DNA of 64,000 nt, taken from positions 1-64,000 of the forward strand of contig NZ_JAGGKE010000012.1 of the NCBI RefSeq assembly GCF_017873555.1, written 5' to 3'. The translations under genes and the position numbers were made by a program. Origin of the DNA: Halorubrum trapanicum (lineage in GTDB: Archaea > Halobacteriota > Halobacteria > Halobacteriales > Haloferacaceae). Under the pieces are notes generated by a model. The model was not told the DNA's origin and searched no databases. It saw only the letters and a program-made list of their open reading frames with translations. Positions 1 to 9,921 of this stretch are shown one piece after another. The stretch's first letter is position 1; each line of letters opens with the position of its first letter.

Positions 1-131
1 AGCAAGGCGACTCCCATTACCGCTTTCTCGACCTCGTTTTCCTAAACTCATTACGGCGTGATCCCGTTGCTGTCTTCCATTTTCAATAGAGCAGAAATAG
101 CACAATTCAACACGTAACAGCGTCTGGTGAC
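1..131. other. Left edge before the surface-protein repeats
   Basis: No gene is recognised in bases 1-89. The reading frame of the downstream surface protein opens only after an in-frame TAG at 87-89. Residues encoded from 90 on already look like the middle of a repeat (an IQ..TASGDV unit). The first 80 bases do not resemble the repeat family in any frame that I read, so this looks like a junction where the 5' part of the gene has been lost or replaced. Confidence 0.5.
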
Positions 132-3100
132 GTGAACGGATCGAACCATGTCGGTGGACTTGTCGGCAGACAGGACGGGAATGTTTTAATTCAGAATGCG
201 ACAGCGTCTGGCGATGTGATCGGATCTGGTGCAGTCGGCGGACTCGTTGGAACCAACGCGATAAATGGCACAATTCAGAATGCGACAGCATCCGGGGATG
301 TGAATGGGTCTGACCAGACGGGTGGATTTGTTGGGATCAGCTTTGACAGCACGACAATCCAGAACGCCACAGCATCCGGAGATGTGAACGGTTCTTCCAG
401 CACGGGCGGGCTTGTCGGATACAACTTTGGGAACATAGTGGTCCAGAGCGCCACAGCATCCGGGACTGTGGACGGGTCTGACCAGACGGGTGGACTCATC
501 GGATACAGCAGTGGCAACACCACAATCCAGAGCGCCACAGCATCCGGGGATGTGAACGGGTCTGACCAGACGGGGGGACTTGTTGGAATCCGCTTTGACA
601 ACACGGTAATCCAGAGCGCCACAGCATCCGGGACTGTAAACGGGTATGACAGTACGGGTGGGCTTGTCGGAGCCAGCTTTGACAACGTGGTAATCCAGAG
701 CGCCACAGCATCCGGGGCTGTGAACGGGGCTCGTAACACGGGGGGACTTGTCGGAGACAGCGGTGGCAGCGGTGGCAACACCATGATCCAGAACGCCACG
801 GCATCTGGGACTGTGAACGGATCTGACCAGACGGGGGGACTTGTCGGAGATAGCGGTGACACCATGATCCAGAACGCCACGGCATCTGGGACTGTGACTG
901 GATCTGACCGCACGGGTGGACTTGTCGGAGATAGCGGTAGAAACACGACGATCCAGAGCGCCACAGCATCCGGGGCTGTGAACGGGTCTGAATTGACGGG
1001 TGGACTTGTTGGAGTCAGCTTTGACAACACCACGATCCAGAACGCCACAGCATCTGGCGATGTGAATGGAACGGACGACGTAGGCGGACTCGTTGGAACC
1101 GCTTCTGACAATACCACGATACAGAATGCGCAAGCGTCCGGTAATGTGACTGGATCAGACGGCAACGTGGGTGGGCTTGTTGGAGCTGCTGACAATGCGG
1201 TAATTCAGAACGTGGTAGCGTCTGGCGATGTAGTGGGTTCTGATCAAACAGGTGGGCTCATCGGATCCATAGGTCGGTTCGTTGGAAATTCTGGAGGAAC
1301 GGTTCGGAATGCGACAGCGTCCGGAGCTGTGAACGGGTCTCGTGACACGGGTGGACTTGTCGGAGAAAGCCGTGACACCACGATCCAGAACGTCACAGCA
1401 TCCGGGACTGTGAACGGGTCTCGTAACACGGGTGGACTTGTCGGAGAAAGCGGTGACAATACCACGATACAGAATGCGAAAGCGTCCGGGGCTGTGAACG
1501 GGCCTGACCGTACAGGTGGGCTTGTCGGGCATAACGCAGGTGAGAGGATTCAACATACATTCGCTGTCGGTTCTGTGAGTGGAGAAAACGATGTGGGAGG
1601 TTTGATAGGGCATAACTCCGGGACTGTCGTAGACTCATACTGGGATGAACAGGCGACCGGCCAGGCATGGTCCGCCGGCGACGCGACGGGGCTCACGACC
1701 GCCCAGATGACCGGGGAAGCCGCTCGGACGAATCTGAGTGGGCTCGACTTCGGTACTACGTGGCAAACACGACCCGGCGACTACCCGACGCTCACCGCGA
1801 TTCAAACGGAACCCGGCGACGGCGACGCGCCCCCAGAAGCGAGAACGATCTCCTTCGTGCCCGGCGGCGGCAGTTCGAGCTTTGGCCGGGACGGGTCCCG
1901 CGTGTACGCCGCGAAGATTGTGGTCGCCACGCCGTCCTCGGGCGGGGTCACGATCGGCGACGCGAACTCGCGCGCGTTCCGCGTCGTCCAGACTGACACG
2001 GACACGAACGAGTCAGTGGTCGTCGAACCGGAGCCCGGCGTCGGCACGTACAACATCTCCGGCGCGTCGTTCGAGATCTACCGGCCCAACGGCACGGTCG
2101 GGTACTCCACCCCGCTCGCGGACCGCGGCCCGGAGCTCAGGGTTCGACTCGCGAACGGGACCAGGACCGAGATCCCGGTCGCGGTCTCCGGGAACCGGGA
2201 CCTGTTCGACCCGTCCCGCGCCGGGTCGAGCGTGTTCGACCCCTACGCCGTCCAGCTGCTCGCGGAGAACACGACACAGCCGTCCGACTTGTCGGTGCTC
2301 GCCGGGACCGAGTCCCGTGTTCGCGGTATCGGCTACGACGGCGGGCCCGGGACCGAGCAAGGGCTCCGACAGAATTCGACCGAGGGCACGATCGAGGTCT
2401 CGATCAACCACGAATCCGACGTGAACTCATCGTGGCACGTCGAGTATATCATCGCACCCTCCGCAGAGTCCGTGCTCCAGAACCGCTCGGCAGACTCGGT
2501 GATCCTGAACCGCTCGGTCGACAACGACGACGCGGCGGACAACTTCACCGCGACGTTCGACAGCCGCGACCTCTCGAACGGCAGCTATCTTCACGCGTTC
2601 GTCATTCGGCCGAGCGAGAGGTCTGACGAGGTGTACCTCACGCTGGCCAGCGAGAACCTCCAGATCGGCGACGCCGACGATGGGCCGGACGGAGGTGAGG
2701 ACGTCCCGCAGGTCGACGTCGATCCGAGTGACCTGAACGGCACCGGCACCAAGGCCAATCCGTACCGGATCGCGAACGCCTCCCAGTTACAGGCCATGGA
2801 GGATGATCCGGACGCGAACTACACGCTCGTAAGCGATATCGACGCCTCACATACGGCGCGGTGGAACAGCGGACGCGGGTTCGACCCAGTCGGTAACTTT
2901 ACCACCCCCTTCTCCGGGTCGCTCGCGGGCGACGGACACACGATTTCGGGCCTGACGATCGACCGGCCGGCAGAGAACCAAGTCGGGCCGTTCGGAGTTG
3001 TCGAGAGGGGAAGCATCCGACAGATCAGGACACAGAACGTCAGTGTAACCGGCGCTCGCAGCGTCGGCGGAGTCGTCGGGTTCAGTGACAAGAGCGTCGT

Positions 3101-6100
3101 CCGGAACGTGTCCGTGTCCGGAGCCGTGGACGGGACGGAGTTCGTGGGCGGACTCGTCGGACTGAACATCCAGAACAGCACGGTTAACGTGGCGTCGGCG
3201 TCTACGCGGGTGAACGGATCTGAGAACGTCGGCGGGGCCGTCGGGTTCAACTTCCGAAACAGTACGGTCCAAAACGCGTCGGCATCCGGGCGGGTGACCG
3301 GCCTCGACTCCGTCGGCGGACTCGTCGGGGATCAAGAGACCGGTAGCAGCACCCGGAACGGGTCCGCGTTCGGGCCCGTCGTCGGTACTTCGGAGGTCGG
3401 GGGGCTCGTCGGAAACCAGGACAACAGCACGATCCGTGACGCGGTTGCGACAGGTGCGGTGACCGGCTCCGTGAACGTCGGTGGGGTGATCGGTCTCAGC
3501 ACCAACGCGAGCGTCGCGGACGCCTACTGGGACGAACAAGCGACCGGTCAGAACACGACCGACGGGAGCGCCGTCGGGCTGAGGACGGCGCAGATGCAGG
3601 GCGCGGCTGCGGCGTCGAACATGAGCGGCCTCGACTTCGAGACTGCGTGGCAGGTGACCGACGGCTATCCCACGCTCCGCGTCTCCCCCGGCAGCGACGA
3701 CGGCGGCGACACCGACGGGCTCGCTCCGTTCCCCCGGACGACACAGCCAGGGCAAACGGCTCCGCCGAGCCTCGCCGGGAAGTTCCGCGTCGAGCAGTCA
3801 GTCGCCGCGTCGACGAACGTCACGCTTTTAGAGAATTCCTCGACCGAGTACTCGATCAGTATCACTGCGCCCGACGGGAGCGAGAACGTCACGTTCTACC
3901 TCCAAGAGCAGGCGATCAGCGCCTCGCAGGACATCGACGACGTCCGGATGCTGCTCGACGGCCAGCCCCGGCCGTTCACGGTCGTCGCGGACGCCGGTCC
4001 CGGAAACAGTTCGTGGATCGGGTTTACGGTCCCCGAGTTCTCCACCCGCACGGTCACGTTCACGAGCGAGTCAGACGGCGAGACCGTCGCCCCGTCCATC
4101 GTCGCACCGAGTAACGCCACCTACGACCCGAACAACCCACTCACCATCGGGACGTACCACAACGCGACCGGCGTGATCGACGACAGCGACGTGGCGATTA
4201 GGATGGTCAACGTTACCGACGGCAACGACACCGAGGTCGCGCTAAACGACTCCGTCCCGGTCGCGGGTAGCGCGAACACGACGATCCCGGCCGGCTCCCT
4301 CGCGGGCAACGTGACGATTGAAACGCAACTGTACAACACGTCCAGCCAGACTACCGTTGCGGTCGACGCGGTCGCGCTGACAGCTGACACCGGTCGGAGA
4401 GACGTCGATCCCGGCGACCTCCCCGGAAACGGGACGCCCACCGATCCGTATCTGATTACGGACGCGGCAGAGCTACAGGCGATGGCAGCCGACCTGGATG
4501 CACACTACACGCTGGCAAATGACATCGACGCCTCTGGGACAGTTGACTGGAACGCTACCGACGGGTTTGTTCCGGTCGGCGACGACGGCGTCGGAAACGA
4601 ATTTGGCGGGACGCTCGACGGCGCGAATCACTCTATCGATGGACTATTCATCAGCCGCCCATCGGAGTCTGGGGTTGGTCTCTTCGGCGATATTAACGAT
4701 TCGGCCACTGTTCGAGATGTCACGTTGACCGGAGTTGGTATCGAAGGAGGCAGTAGCGTCGGTGGCCTCGTCGGTAGCAGTGGCGGGAAAGTGGATAATG
4801 TGTCCATCAGTGGAACCGTCACTGCAGACAACGAAGACGGTAGTGGTGGCCAATTAGTGGGTGGCGTTGCCGGAGTATCCTATGGAACAATAAGCGATTC
4901 GCATGTAGATGTCTCAGTGCGTGCAGAGGGAACGGCTGGGGGCCTCGTCGGCCACATTACCGGTGGAACCGTTGTGAGATCGCACGCGACTGGGACTGTC
5001 GAAGCGAATCCGTACGGTGATACTGGTGGGTCCGTGTATGGAGAACATCTCGGTGGCCTCGTCGGAGAAAATGACGGTTTCGTAAACAGATCGTACGCGA
5101 CCGGAACTGTCTCCGGTGAAAATACCACCTCTCTCGGCGGGTTAATTGGACAGAATTCGGCGGAGGGAGCCGTTGACAACTCGTACGCGACCGGGGTCGT
5201 GAGCGGTGCGAACAACGTCGGTGGACTCGTTGGATGGAACGATGGCTCGGTTACTCGGTCGTACTCGGTAGCATCAGTGACCGCTCCTGCGGAAGATCAA
5301 TTCGGTGATCCAACCGACGTCGGAGGGCTTGTCGGCTTGAATGACGACACGGTCACCGACTCATACTGGGACACGACCATCATCAGTACGTCCAGTGGTG
5401 GGACCGGACTGACGACGGCCGAGATGACCGGTACAGCAGCGGCAGCCAATATGACCGGGATCGACTTCACCAGCACATGGGAGACCCAATCAGACGGGTA
5501 TCCCGTTCTCAGGTGGCAAGTGAGCGACGGCATGGACGGCGGTGATGGGACCGATGGTGGCGACGGAACTGACGGCGGCGATGGGAGTGACGGCGGCGAT
5601 GGGAGTGACGGCGGCGATGGGAGTGACGGCGGCGATGGGAGTGACGGCGGCGATGGGAGTGACGGCGGTGACGGGACCGACGGTGGCGACGGTGACACCG
5701 GGACGCCGTCGTTCGCGGTCTCCCAGCTGGAGCCACGGAACCTCACGATCACGGCCGGCGACACGCTCACAGTTTCCGCGACAATCGAGAACGTCGGGAA
5801 CGCCACCGGCACGCAACCCGTCGAGTATCGCATCGGCGGGACCACGATGGCCAACGAGACGGTGACGCTCTCGTCCGGCGAGAACGCCACCGTCGAGTTC
5901 ACCGATATCGGAATGACGAACCTCGTCGCGGATGACTACGATCACGGCGTGTTCACTGCGAACGCCAGCCAGACCGGTACGCTGACCGTCGAAGCCGATA
6001 CGGGTGGCGGCACCGACGATTCGACGCCCGGCTTCGGGAGCGTGGCCTCGCTGCTCGCGCTCGTCCTGTTCGTGGTTGCCGCGAAACGACGAGGTGGCTG

Positions 6101-6101
6101 A
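132..6101 (+). CDS. Giant GLUG-repeat surface protein with PGF-CTERM tail, 5'-truncated
   Basis: Predicted cell-surface adhesin-like protein. Three GLUG-type blocks are visible. Blocks 2 and 3 each open with a GxGT..NPY/DPY..LQAM..DIDAS module and then GG(L/F)(V/I)G repeats. All three blocks close with an SYWD/AYWD segment. Block 1 has about 18 GGLVG-type units (residues 8-510) but lacks the opening module, and no signal peptide is present. Near the C-terminus there is a DGGDGS/T linker (residues ~1802-1855), a CARDB-like beta domain, then a PGFG motif, a hydrophobic helix and RR. That is the PGF-CTERM signal processed and lipid-anchored by archaeosortase A. N-x-S/T sequons are abundant. The GTG at 132 is only the first possible start codon; it encodes the V of a repeat, so the real start is missing. 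It may be a remnant or a recombination cassette. Confidence 0.8.
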   Translation: MNGSNHVGGLVGRQDGNVLIQNATASGDVIGSGAVGGLVGTNAINGTIQNATASGDVNGSDQTGGFVGISFDSTTIQNATASGDVNGSSSTGGLVGYNFGNIVVQSATASGTVDGSDQTGGLIGYSSGNTTIQSATASGDVNGSDQTGGLVGIRFDNTVIQSATASGTVNGYDSTGGLVGASFDNVVIQSATASGAVNGARNTGGLVGDSGGSGGNTMIQNATASGTVNGSDQTGGLVGDSGDTMIQNATASGTVTGSDRTGGLVGDSGRNTTIQSATASGAVNGSELTGGLVGVSFDNTTIQNATASGDVNGTDDVGGLVGTASDNTTIQNAQASGNVTGSDGNVGGLVGAADNAVIQNVVASGDVVGSDQTGGLIGSIGRFVGNSGGTVRNATASGAVNGSRDTGGLVGESRDTTIQNVTASGTVNGSRNTGGLVGESGDNTTIQNAKASGAVNGPDRTGGLVGHNAGERIQHTFAVGSVSGENDVGGLIGHNSGTVVDSYWDEQATGQAWSAGDATGLTTAQMTGEAARTNLSGLDFGTTWQTRPGDYPTLTAIQTEPGDGDAPPEARTISFVPGGGSSSFGRDGSRVYAAKIVVATPSSGGVTIGDANSRAFRVVQTDTDTNESVVVEPEPGVGTYNISGASFEIYRPNGTVGYSTPLADRGPELRVRLANGTRTEIPVAVSGNRDLFDPSRAGSSVFDPYAVQLLAENTTQPSDLSVLAGTESRVRGIGYDGGPGTEQGLRQNSTEGTIEVSINHESDVNSSWHVEYIIAPSAESVLQNRSADSVILNRSVDNDDAADNFTATFDSRDLSNGSYLHAFVIRPSERSDEVYLTLASENLQIGDADDGPDGGEDVPQVDVDPSDLNGTGTKANPYRIANASQLQAMEDDPDANYTLVSDIDASHTARWNSGRGFDPVGNFTTPFSGSLAGDGHTISGLTIDRPAENQVGPFGVVERGSIRQIRTQNVSVTGARSVGGVVGFSDKSVVRNVSVSGAVDGTEFVGGLVGLNIQNSTVNVASASTRVNGSENVGGAVGFNFRNSTVQNASASGRVTGLDSVGGLVGDQETGSSTRNGSAFGPVVGTSEVGGLVGNQDNSTIRDAVATGAVTGSVNVGGVIGLSTNASVADAYWDEQATGQNTTDGSAVGLRTAQMQGAAAASNMSGLDFETAWQVTDGYPTLRVSPGSDDGGDTDGLAPFPRTTQPGQTAPPSLAGKFRVEQSVAASTNVTLLENSSTEYSISITAPDGSENVTFYLQEQAISASQDIDDVRMLLDGQPRPFTVVADAGPGNSSWIGFTVPEFSTRTVTFTSESDGETVAPSIVAPSNATYDPNNPLTIGTYHNATGVIDDSDVAIRMVNVTDGNDTEVALNDSVPVAGSANTTIPAGSLAGNVTIETQLYNTSSQTTVAVDAVALTADTGRRDVDPGDLPGNGTPTDPYLITDAAELQAMAADLDAHYTLANDIDASGTVDWNATDGFVPVGDDGVGNEFGGTLDGANHSIDGLFISRPSESGVGLFGDINDSATVRDVTLTGVGIEGGSSVGGLVGSSGGKVDNVSISGTVTADNEDGSGGQLVGGVAGVSYGTISDSHVDVSVRAEGTAGGLVGHITGGTVVRSHATGTVEANPYGDTGGSVYGEHLGGLVGENDGFVNRSYATGTVSGENTTSLGGLIGQNSAEGAVDNSYATGVVSGANNVGGLVGWNDGSVTRSYSVASVTAPAEDQFGDPTDVGGLVGLNDDTVTDSYWDTTIISTSSGGTGLTTAEMTGTAAAANMTGIDFTSTWETQSDGYPVLRWQVSDGMDGGDGTDGGDGTDGGDGSDGGDGSDGGDGSDGGDGSDGGDGSDGGDGTDGGDGDTGTPSFAVSQLEPRNLTITAGDTLTVSATIENVGNATGTQPVEYRIGGTTMANETVTLSSGENATVEFTDIGMTNLVADDYDHGVFTANASQTGTLTVEADTGGGTDDSTPGFGSVASLLALVLFVVAAKRRGG
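5571..5678 (+). repeat. 18-bp tandem repeat in the surface-protein linker
   Basis: Five exact copies of an 18-bp unit beginning GACGGCGGCGATGGG, plus one diverged copy, run head to tail. More diverged units flank them (about 5535-5690). Each unit encodes DGGDGS/T, so copy-number change by slippage would lengthen or shorten the stalk in frame. Confidence 0.9.
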
Positions 6102-6179
6102 CGGGCCGCCGAGCGCCATTTGCTTGTTCGCGGGTACGGACGCGCGAGGAGACGTCCCCTTCCTCGCCCGGGACGGCCG

Positions 6180-7955
6180 TCAGGACGTCTCGACGTCGAC
6201 GCCCGTGATCTCGAACCGCGCGCCGCCGTCGCTCCCGTCGGTCACCCGCACGTCCCAGTCGTGCGCCTGTGCCACGCGATTCACGATCGACAGGCCGAAG
6301 CCGGTGCCCGCCGCCGCGGTCGAGTAGCCGGCCGCGAACACCTCGTCGCGGTCGGTCTCTGGGATGCCGGAGCCGTCGTCTTCGACGTAGAATCCGCCCG
6401 GCAGGTCGCCGACGGTGACAGTCACGTCCGTGCCCGCGTGCTCGACGCTGTTCCGGAAGAGGTTCTCGAACAACTGGCTCAGCCGGCTCTTATCACCGTG
6501 GACCGTCCGTTCGGTCTCGGTCACGAGCGTCGCGTCGGCGGTCTCCACGTGTCGCCAGCACTCGCCCGCGAGCGTCGCAAGATCGAGCGCGGCGGTCTCG
6601 GTGACCTGGTTGCCGCTCTGTGCGAGCCGCAGGAGGTCGTCGATCAGTTCCTCCATCCGGGCCAGCGCCTCCGCCGTCGCGTCGAGGTACTCGCTGTCAC
6701 AGGCGTCGCTTGCGAGCTCAAGGTTCCCCGCCGCGACCTGAAGGGGGTTGCGGATGTCGTGTGTGAGCACGCTGGAGAACTCCGCCAAGCGCTCCGTCTC
6801 TCGTTCGAGCTCGCGCTCGCGCTGTTTCTGCTCGTCGATGTCGAGGTGGATCCCGACCGCGCGCACCGGCTCGCCGGCGTCGTCCCGCTCGACGACCTTC
6901 CCGATGTCGCGGATCCACTTCCAGTCGCCGTCGGCGGTTCGCATCCGGTGTTCAGTGTCGTAGTACGGCGTCTCCCCGTCGATATGCGCCTGGAGCGCCG
7001 CCTCGACGGCGTCGAGGTCCTCCGGGTGGACGCGCTCTTCCCACGTGTCGAGGTGCGGGTCGAGCTCCGCGACCGTGTGGCCGAGCATCTCGGCCCACTT
7101 GTCGTTGAACCGCACCTCGTCGGTTCGCATGTCCCAGTCCCAGACGCCGAGGTTCGCCCCCTCGATGGCGAGTTCGAGGCGGGTGCGCGTCCGTTCGAGG
7201 CGGGATGCGCGCTGTTCGTGGTCGGTGATATCCCGGACGGTACAGACGAACTCGCCGCCGTCGGTCTGCGAGAGGACGCGGTCCGCGGGGAACGTGCTCC
7301 CGTCCGCTCGGCGGCCGACCGACCGGCCGTGCCAGCGTCCGGTCTCCCGCACCGTCGGCAGGATCTCGGTGCGAATTCGCTGCGCCTCCTCGGCGGGGAC
7401 GACGCGCTCCCAGCGGGACCCACGCAGCTCCGCGGGGTCGTAGCCGTACAGGTCGGCGTACGCCTCGTTCACGAAGGCGAACCGCTCTTCGTCGAGGATG
7501 GCGATCCCCTCCTGTGCGGTCTCGATGGCGCTGAGGTGTCGCTGGCGCTCGCGCACGGCGGTGGCGCTGTCGACGGCGTTGCGGATCCGGTTCGCGAGCA
7601 CCGCGTACTGACTCTCTTCGGTGCTTTTCTGTAGGTAATCCGTGACGCCCGCCGCGATGGCGTCGCTGGCGACCGCCTCGGATCCCCTGCCGGTGAACAG
7701 GATGACCGGGAGATCGGGATGGTCTTCGCGGACGGCTTCGAGGAATTCGAGTCCGGTCCGGTCCGGCATCTCGTAGTCGGTGACGACGCAGTCGACGTCC
7801 GCTGTTGCGAGGCGTTCCAGCCCCTCGCTCGCGCTCGTCGCCGTCTCCACGGTGATCCGCTCGCTTTCGCCCTCGAGCAGGGCTGCCGCTGTCTCGACGA
7901 ACTGCGGGTCGTCGTCCACGTGTAGTACCCGTATCGGATCCGAACGCGCGGTCAT
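6180..7955 (-). CDS. Hybrid sensor histidine kinase: receiver, two PAS, HisKA, HATPase
   Basis: Cytoplasmic two-component protein of 591 residues with no membrane segments. It has an N-terminal receiver (acidic pocket D14-D16, phospho-acceptor D60 in VVTDYEMPD), two PAS/PAC modules, an H-box (LTHDIRNPL, His near 397), an N-box (ENLFRNSVEH, ~500), and G-boxes (DDGSGIP and GTGFGLS, ~527-555). The ATG at 7955 is chosen over the in-frame TTG at 7988. A TTTATATT box at about 7990-7997 would start transcription near 7965, giving an almost leaderless message. Receiver-first kinases with PAS domains are common in haloarchaea. The signal and the partner are not evident from the neighbours. Confidence 0.88.
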   Translation of the reverse strand: MTARSDPIRVLHVDDDPQFVETAAALLEGESERITVETATSASEGLERLATADVDCVVTDYEMPDRTGLEFLEAVREDHPDLPVILFTGRGSEAVASDAIAAGVTDYLQKSTEESQYAVLANRIRNAVDSATAVRERQRHLSAIETAQEGIAILDEERFAFVNEAYADLYGYDPAELRGSRWERVVPAEEAQRIRTEILPTVRETGRWHGRSVGRRADGSTFPADRVLSQTDGGEFVCTVRDITDHEQRASRLERTRTRLELAIEGANLGVWDWDMRTDEVRFNDKWAEMLGHTVAELDPHLDTWEERVHPEDLDAVEAALQAHIDGETPYYDTEHRMRTADGDWKWIRDIGKVVERDDAGEPVRAVGIHLDIDEQKQRERELERETERLAEFSSVLTHDIRNPLQVAAGNLELASDACDSEYLDATAEALARMEELIDDLLRLAQSGNQVTETAALDLATLAGECWRHVETADATLVTETERTVHGDKSRLSQLFENLFRNSVEHAGTDVTVTVGDLPGGFYVEDDGSGIPETDRDEVFAAGYSTAAAGTGFGLSIVNRVAQAHDWDVRVTDGSDGGARFEITGVDVETS

Positions 7956-8086
7956 AGCACCGCCATCTGCTCCCGAATCATCAGCCAATCAATATAAATG
8001 TTGTAACTACCCCTCGGCCACACGGACGGAGCGATTGGCGGCGAGGCCTTCATCGCGACTCGACCAGCCGCACGCCGATCGGGTGC

Positions 8087-8239
8087 TTACCTATCGAGTT
8101 CGCGGGCGAAGACGCGCTCATCGCAGTTGTCACACTCGATCGCCGTCTCCCACCCTTCGTACGTGTGGTCGGTCGGCGGCACGGTGACCACGTCGATGTC
8201 GGTGTCGCCGCATCGGGGACACGCCGCGGGGAGGGGCAT
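8087..8239 (-). CDS. Small CPxCG-type zinc-finger protein
   Basis: A 50-residue protein with two CxxC knuckles, CPRCG near the N-terminus and CDNCD 28 residues later, expected to bind one zinc. Haloarchaea carry many such mini zinc-finger proteins, some of which act in regulation or motility; the role of this one is unknown. The ATG at 8239 is preferred. The longer frame from a TTG at 8269 would add a non-conserved-looking leader. Confidence 0.7.
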   Translation of the reverse strand: MPLPAACPRCGDTDIDVVTVPPTDHTYEGWETAIECDNCDERVFARELDR

Positions 8240-8532
8240 ACGGGCGGCTGTTACGTCATTCCTTATCAAGAGTTCGTATAACGACTGGAAATTGTTTCAG
8301 GAAATTAATATGAACGGCGCGATTAACTCGTGGTGTTCGGATATGCTGGCTCCATTGGAAACTGAACCATCTGACCCAGTCATCGGTGATAAAGATACGA
8401 GCGCATACCCCCATCTTTACGCGGGGGTCAAGCGGACAATAGCTGACACACCCACCGACGACGCTATGGCCGGATTTCCAACCGTTCTATCAGTAGCATT
8501 AAAACGCCGACAGACTATAGTATGCGACACGG

Positions 8533-8922
8533 ATGAAGACCACACGGCACGCGACCTACAACCTCAACTATCACATAGTGTGGTTGCCGAAGTACCGCAA
8601 CTCGGTACTCAAAGGCGAGGTCGCCAGCCGCATCCGGTCCATCCTCCACGAAATAGCCGACAACAAGGGCGTCGAAATTCTCGACCTCACCGTCCAGCCC
8701 GATCACGTTCACCTGTTCGTCAGTAGTCCACCCAAGAACGAACCGGCGCTCCTCGCTAACTGGTTCAAAGGTATCTCCTCACGCAAGTACAACCACCGCT
8801 ACGCCGACCACGACGGCGAGAAAATCGGATGGGCGCGAGGCTACTACGCAGGGACCGCCGGGCACGTTTCGAGCGAGACAGTCGAGAACTACATCCAGCA
8901 ACACAAGGAGAGCGACTCGTGA
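8533..8922 (+). CDS. tnpA: Y1 (HUH) single-strand transposase TnpA
   Basis: Complete 129-residue IS200-type transposase that nicks and joins single-stranded element ends. The HUH metal motif is seen as HVH in PDHVHLFVS (~56-64), and the catalytic tyrosine is the Y of ENYIQQ near the C-terminus. The length is typical for the family. The stop overlaps the GTG of the tnpB relic. It appears functional, so it could mobilise this copy and related ends elsewhere in the window. Confidence 0.93.
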   Translation: MKTTRHATYNLNYHIVWLPKYRNSVLKGEVASRIRSILHEIADNKGVEILDLTVQPDHVHLFVSSPPKNEPALLANWFKGISSRKYNHRYADHDGEKIGWARGYYAGTAGHVSSETVENYIQQHKESDS

Positions 8923-9742
8923 CCGAACTCACGAAGACGCTCGAACTCAAACTCGTGGACCCGAACGCTCACAAGCGGCGGAAACTCCGTGAGACGCAAG
9001 AAACGTCACCGCCACCCGCGACGTGGGGGAACGCTCTGAGGCGTCCGCCGAAGAACGGACGCCTATCGGAGTGGACATCGGGGAAGCGTCACTCGTCACG
9101 GTGTGTCACCGCGACGACCACGGTTCTCCGACCGCGCCCGAACTGTGGGCCGACGAGGGAAAGACCGTTCGTCGGCTCCGCAAGACCTACTTCACCGCCA
9201 AGCGCCGACTCCAGACGCGGGAAAGCGAGCGGATCGCGGAGTCCTTTGGCGACGACCTGTGGAACCAGATAGACGATGTGTTCCACCGGGTCACCCGCGA
9301 AGTCGTGGAATACGCCGAATCCGTCGAGAATCCTGTGCTGGTTTTGGAAGATCTGACGTACATCCGGGAGTCGATGGACTACGGCGACTTCATGAACCGG
9401 CGTCTCCACGGATGGGGGTTCGCCAAACTCCACGCGCAGATACGCCACAAGGCCGTCGAGAAGGGAATCTCCGTTGAGACGGTGAACCCGCGCAACACCT
9501 CGAAGGAGTGCCACGCTTGCGGTGAAGTGGGATACCGCCCACGACAGGCGACGTTCAAGTGTACGAACGACGACTGCTGGATGGGCGAGTACCAAGCGGA
9601 CGTGAACGGGGCGATAAACATCGCAGACCGCTACCTCGGCGGAGAGAGCTATTCAAGAGAACACAGGGATGGCGATGACTCGGCTGAGGATGGGGGGCGT
9701 TTGACCGCCCCACAAGACACCCACGTCGATGCTGAGACCTAG
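8919..9742 (+). pseudogene. tnpB: tnpB relic with internal deletion and frame change
   Basis: The first ~28 codons from GTG 8919 encode a TnpB N-terminus (ELTKTLELKL). At about 9000-9005 the frame switches and the text jumps straight to VTATRDVGERSEAS and the RuvC-I motif (GVDIGEAS). RuvC-II glutamate (VLEDLTYIRE), the CHAC...C...C zinc knuckle and RuvC-III (ADVNGA) follow in the second frame to 9742. Some 110-150 residues (the wedge/REC-like part) are missing. This is a decayed RNA-guided nuclease, not a working one. Confidence 0.85.
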
Positions 9743-9921
9743 CAGGCGACGCGTGGAACGTATGCGTCTTGAAACCGTCAGGCCACGCTCGGCCTGAAAT
9801 CCCGTGGTGGGATTCTCGCGTCTTCAGACGCGGGAGGAGGTCAAGCCTCGTTTCACCGTTCCCATGGAATTAGAATTCTCCCCATTCGGTATAGGTGGTC
9901 CAAATGTAACTTCATCTTAAC

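Larger units (their letters stand above)
8400..9850 (+). mobile_element. IS200/IS605-family element with intact tnpA and broken tnpB
   Basis: The left end carries a subterminal hairpin (ACCCCC at 8407-8412 pairing with GGGGGT at 8423-8428). The right end carries CGCGTCT/AGACGCG (9817-9823 with 9826-9832), followed by GGAGGAGGTCAAG. Such elements transpose as single strands without target duplication. Between the ends lie tnpA and a collapsed tnpB. Exact tips cannot be fixed without an empty site. Confidence 0.85.

Noticed and set aside
132-1600. Regularly spaced ~75-base repeats, superficially like a CRISPR or satellite array
   Set aside because: The repeats are in frame, encode GGLVG/TASGDV units and vary at synonymous sites, so they are protein repeats of the surface protein.
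6120-7634. A 504-codon open frame on the plus strand
   Set aside because: It is antisense to the histidine kinase, whose receiver, PAS and kinase motifs are clear. Long antisense frames are common in GC-rich haloarchaeal genes.
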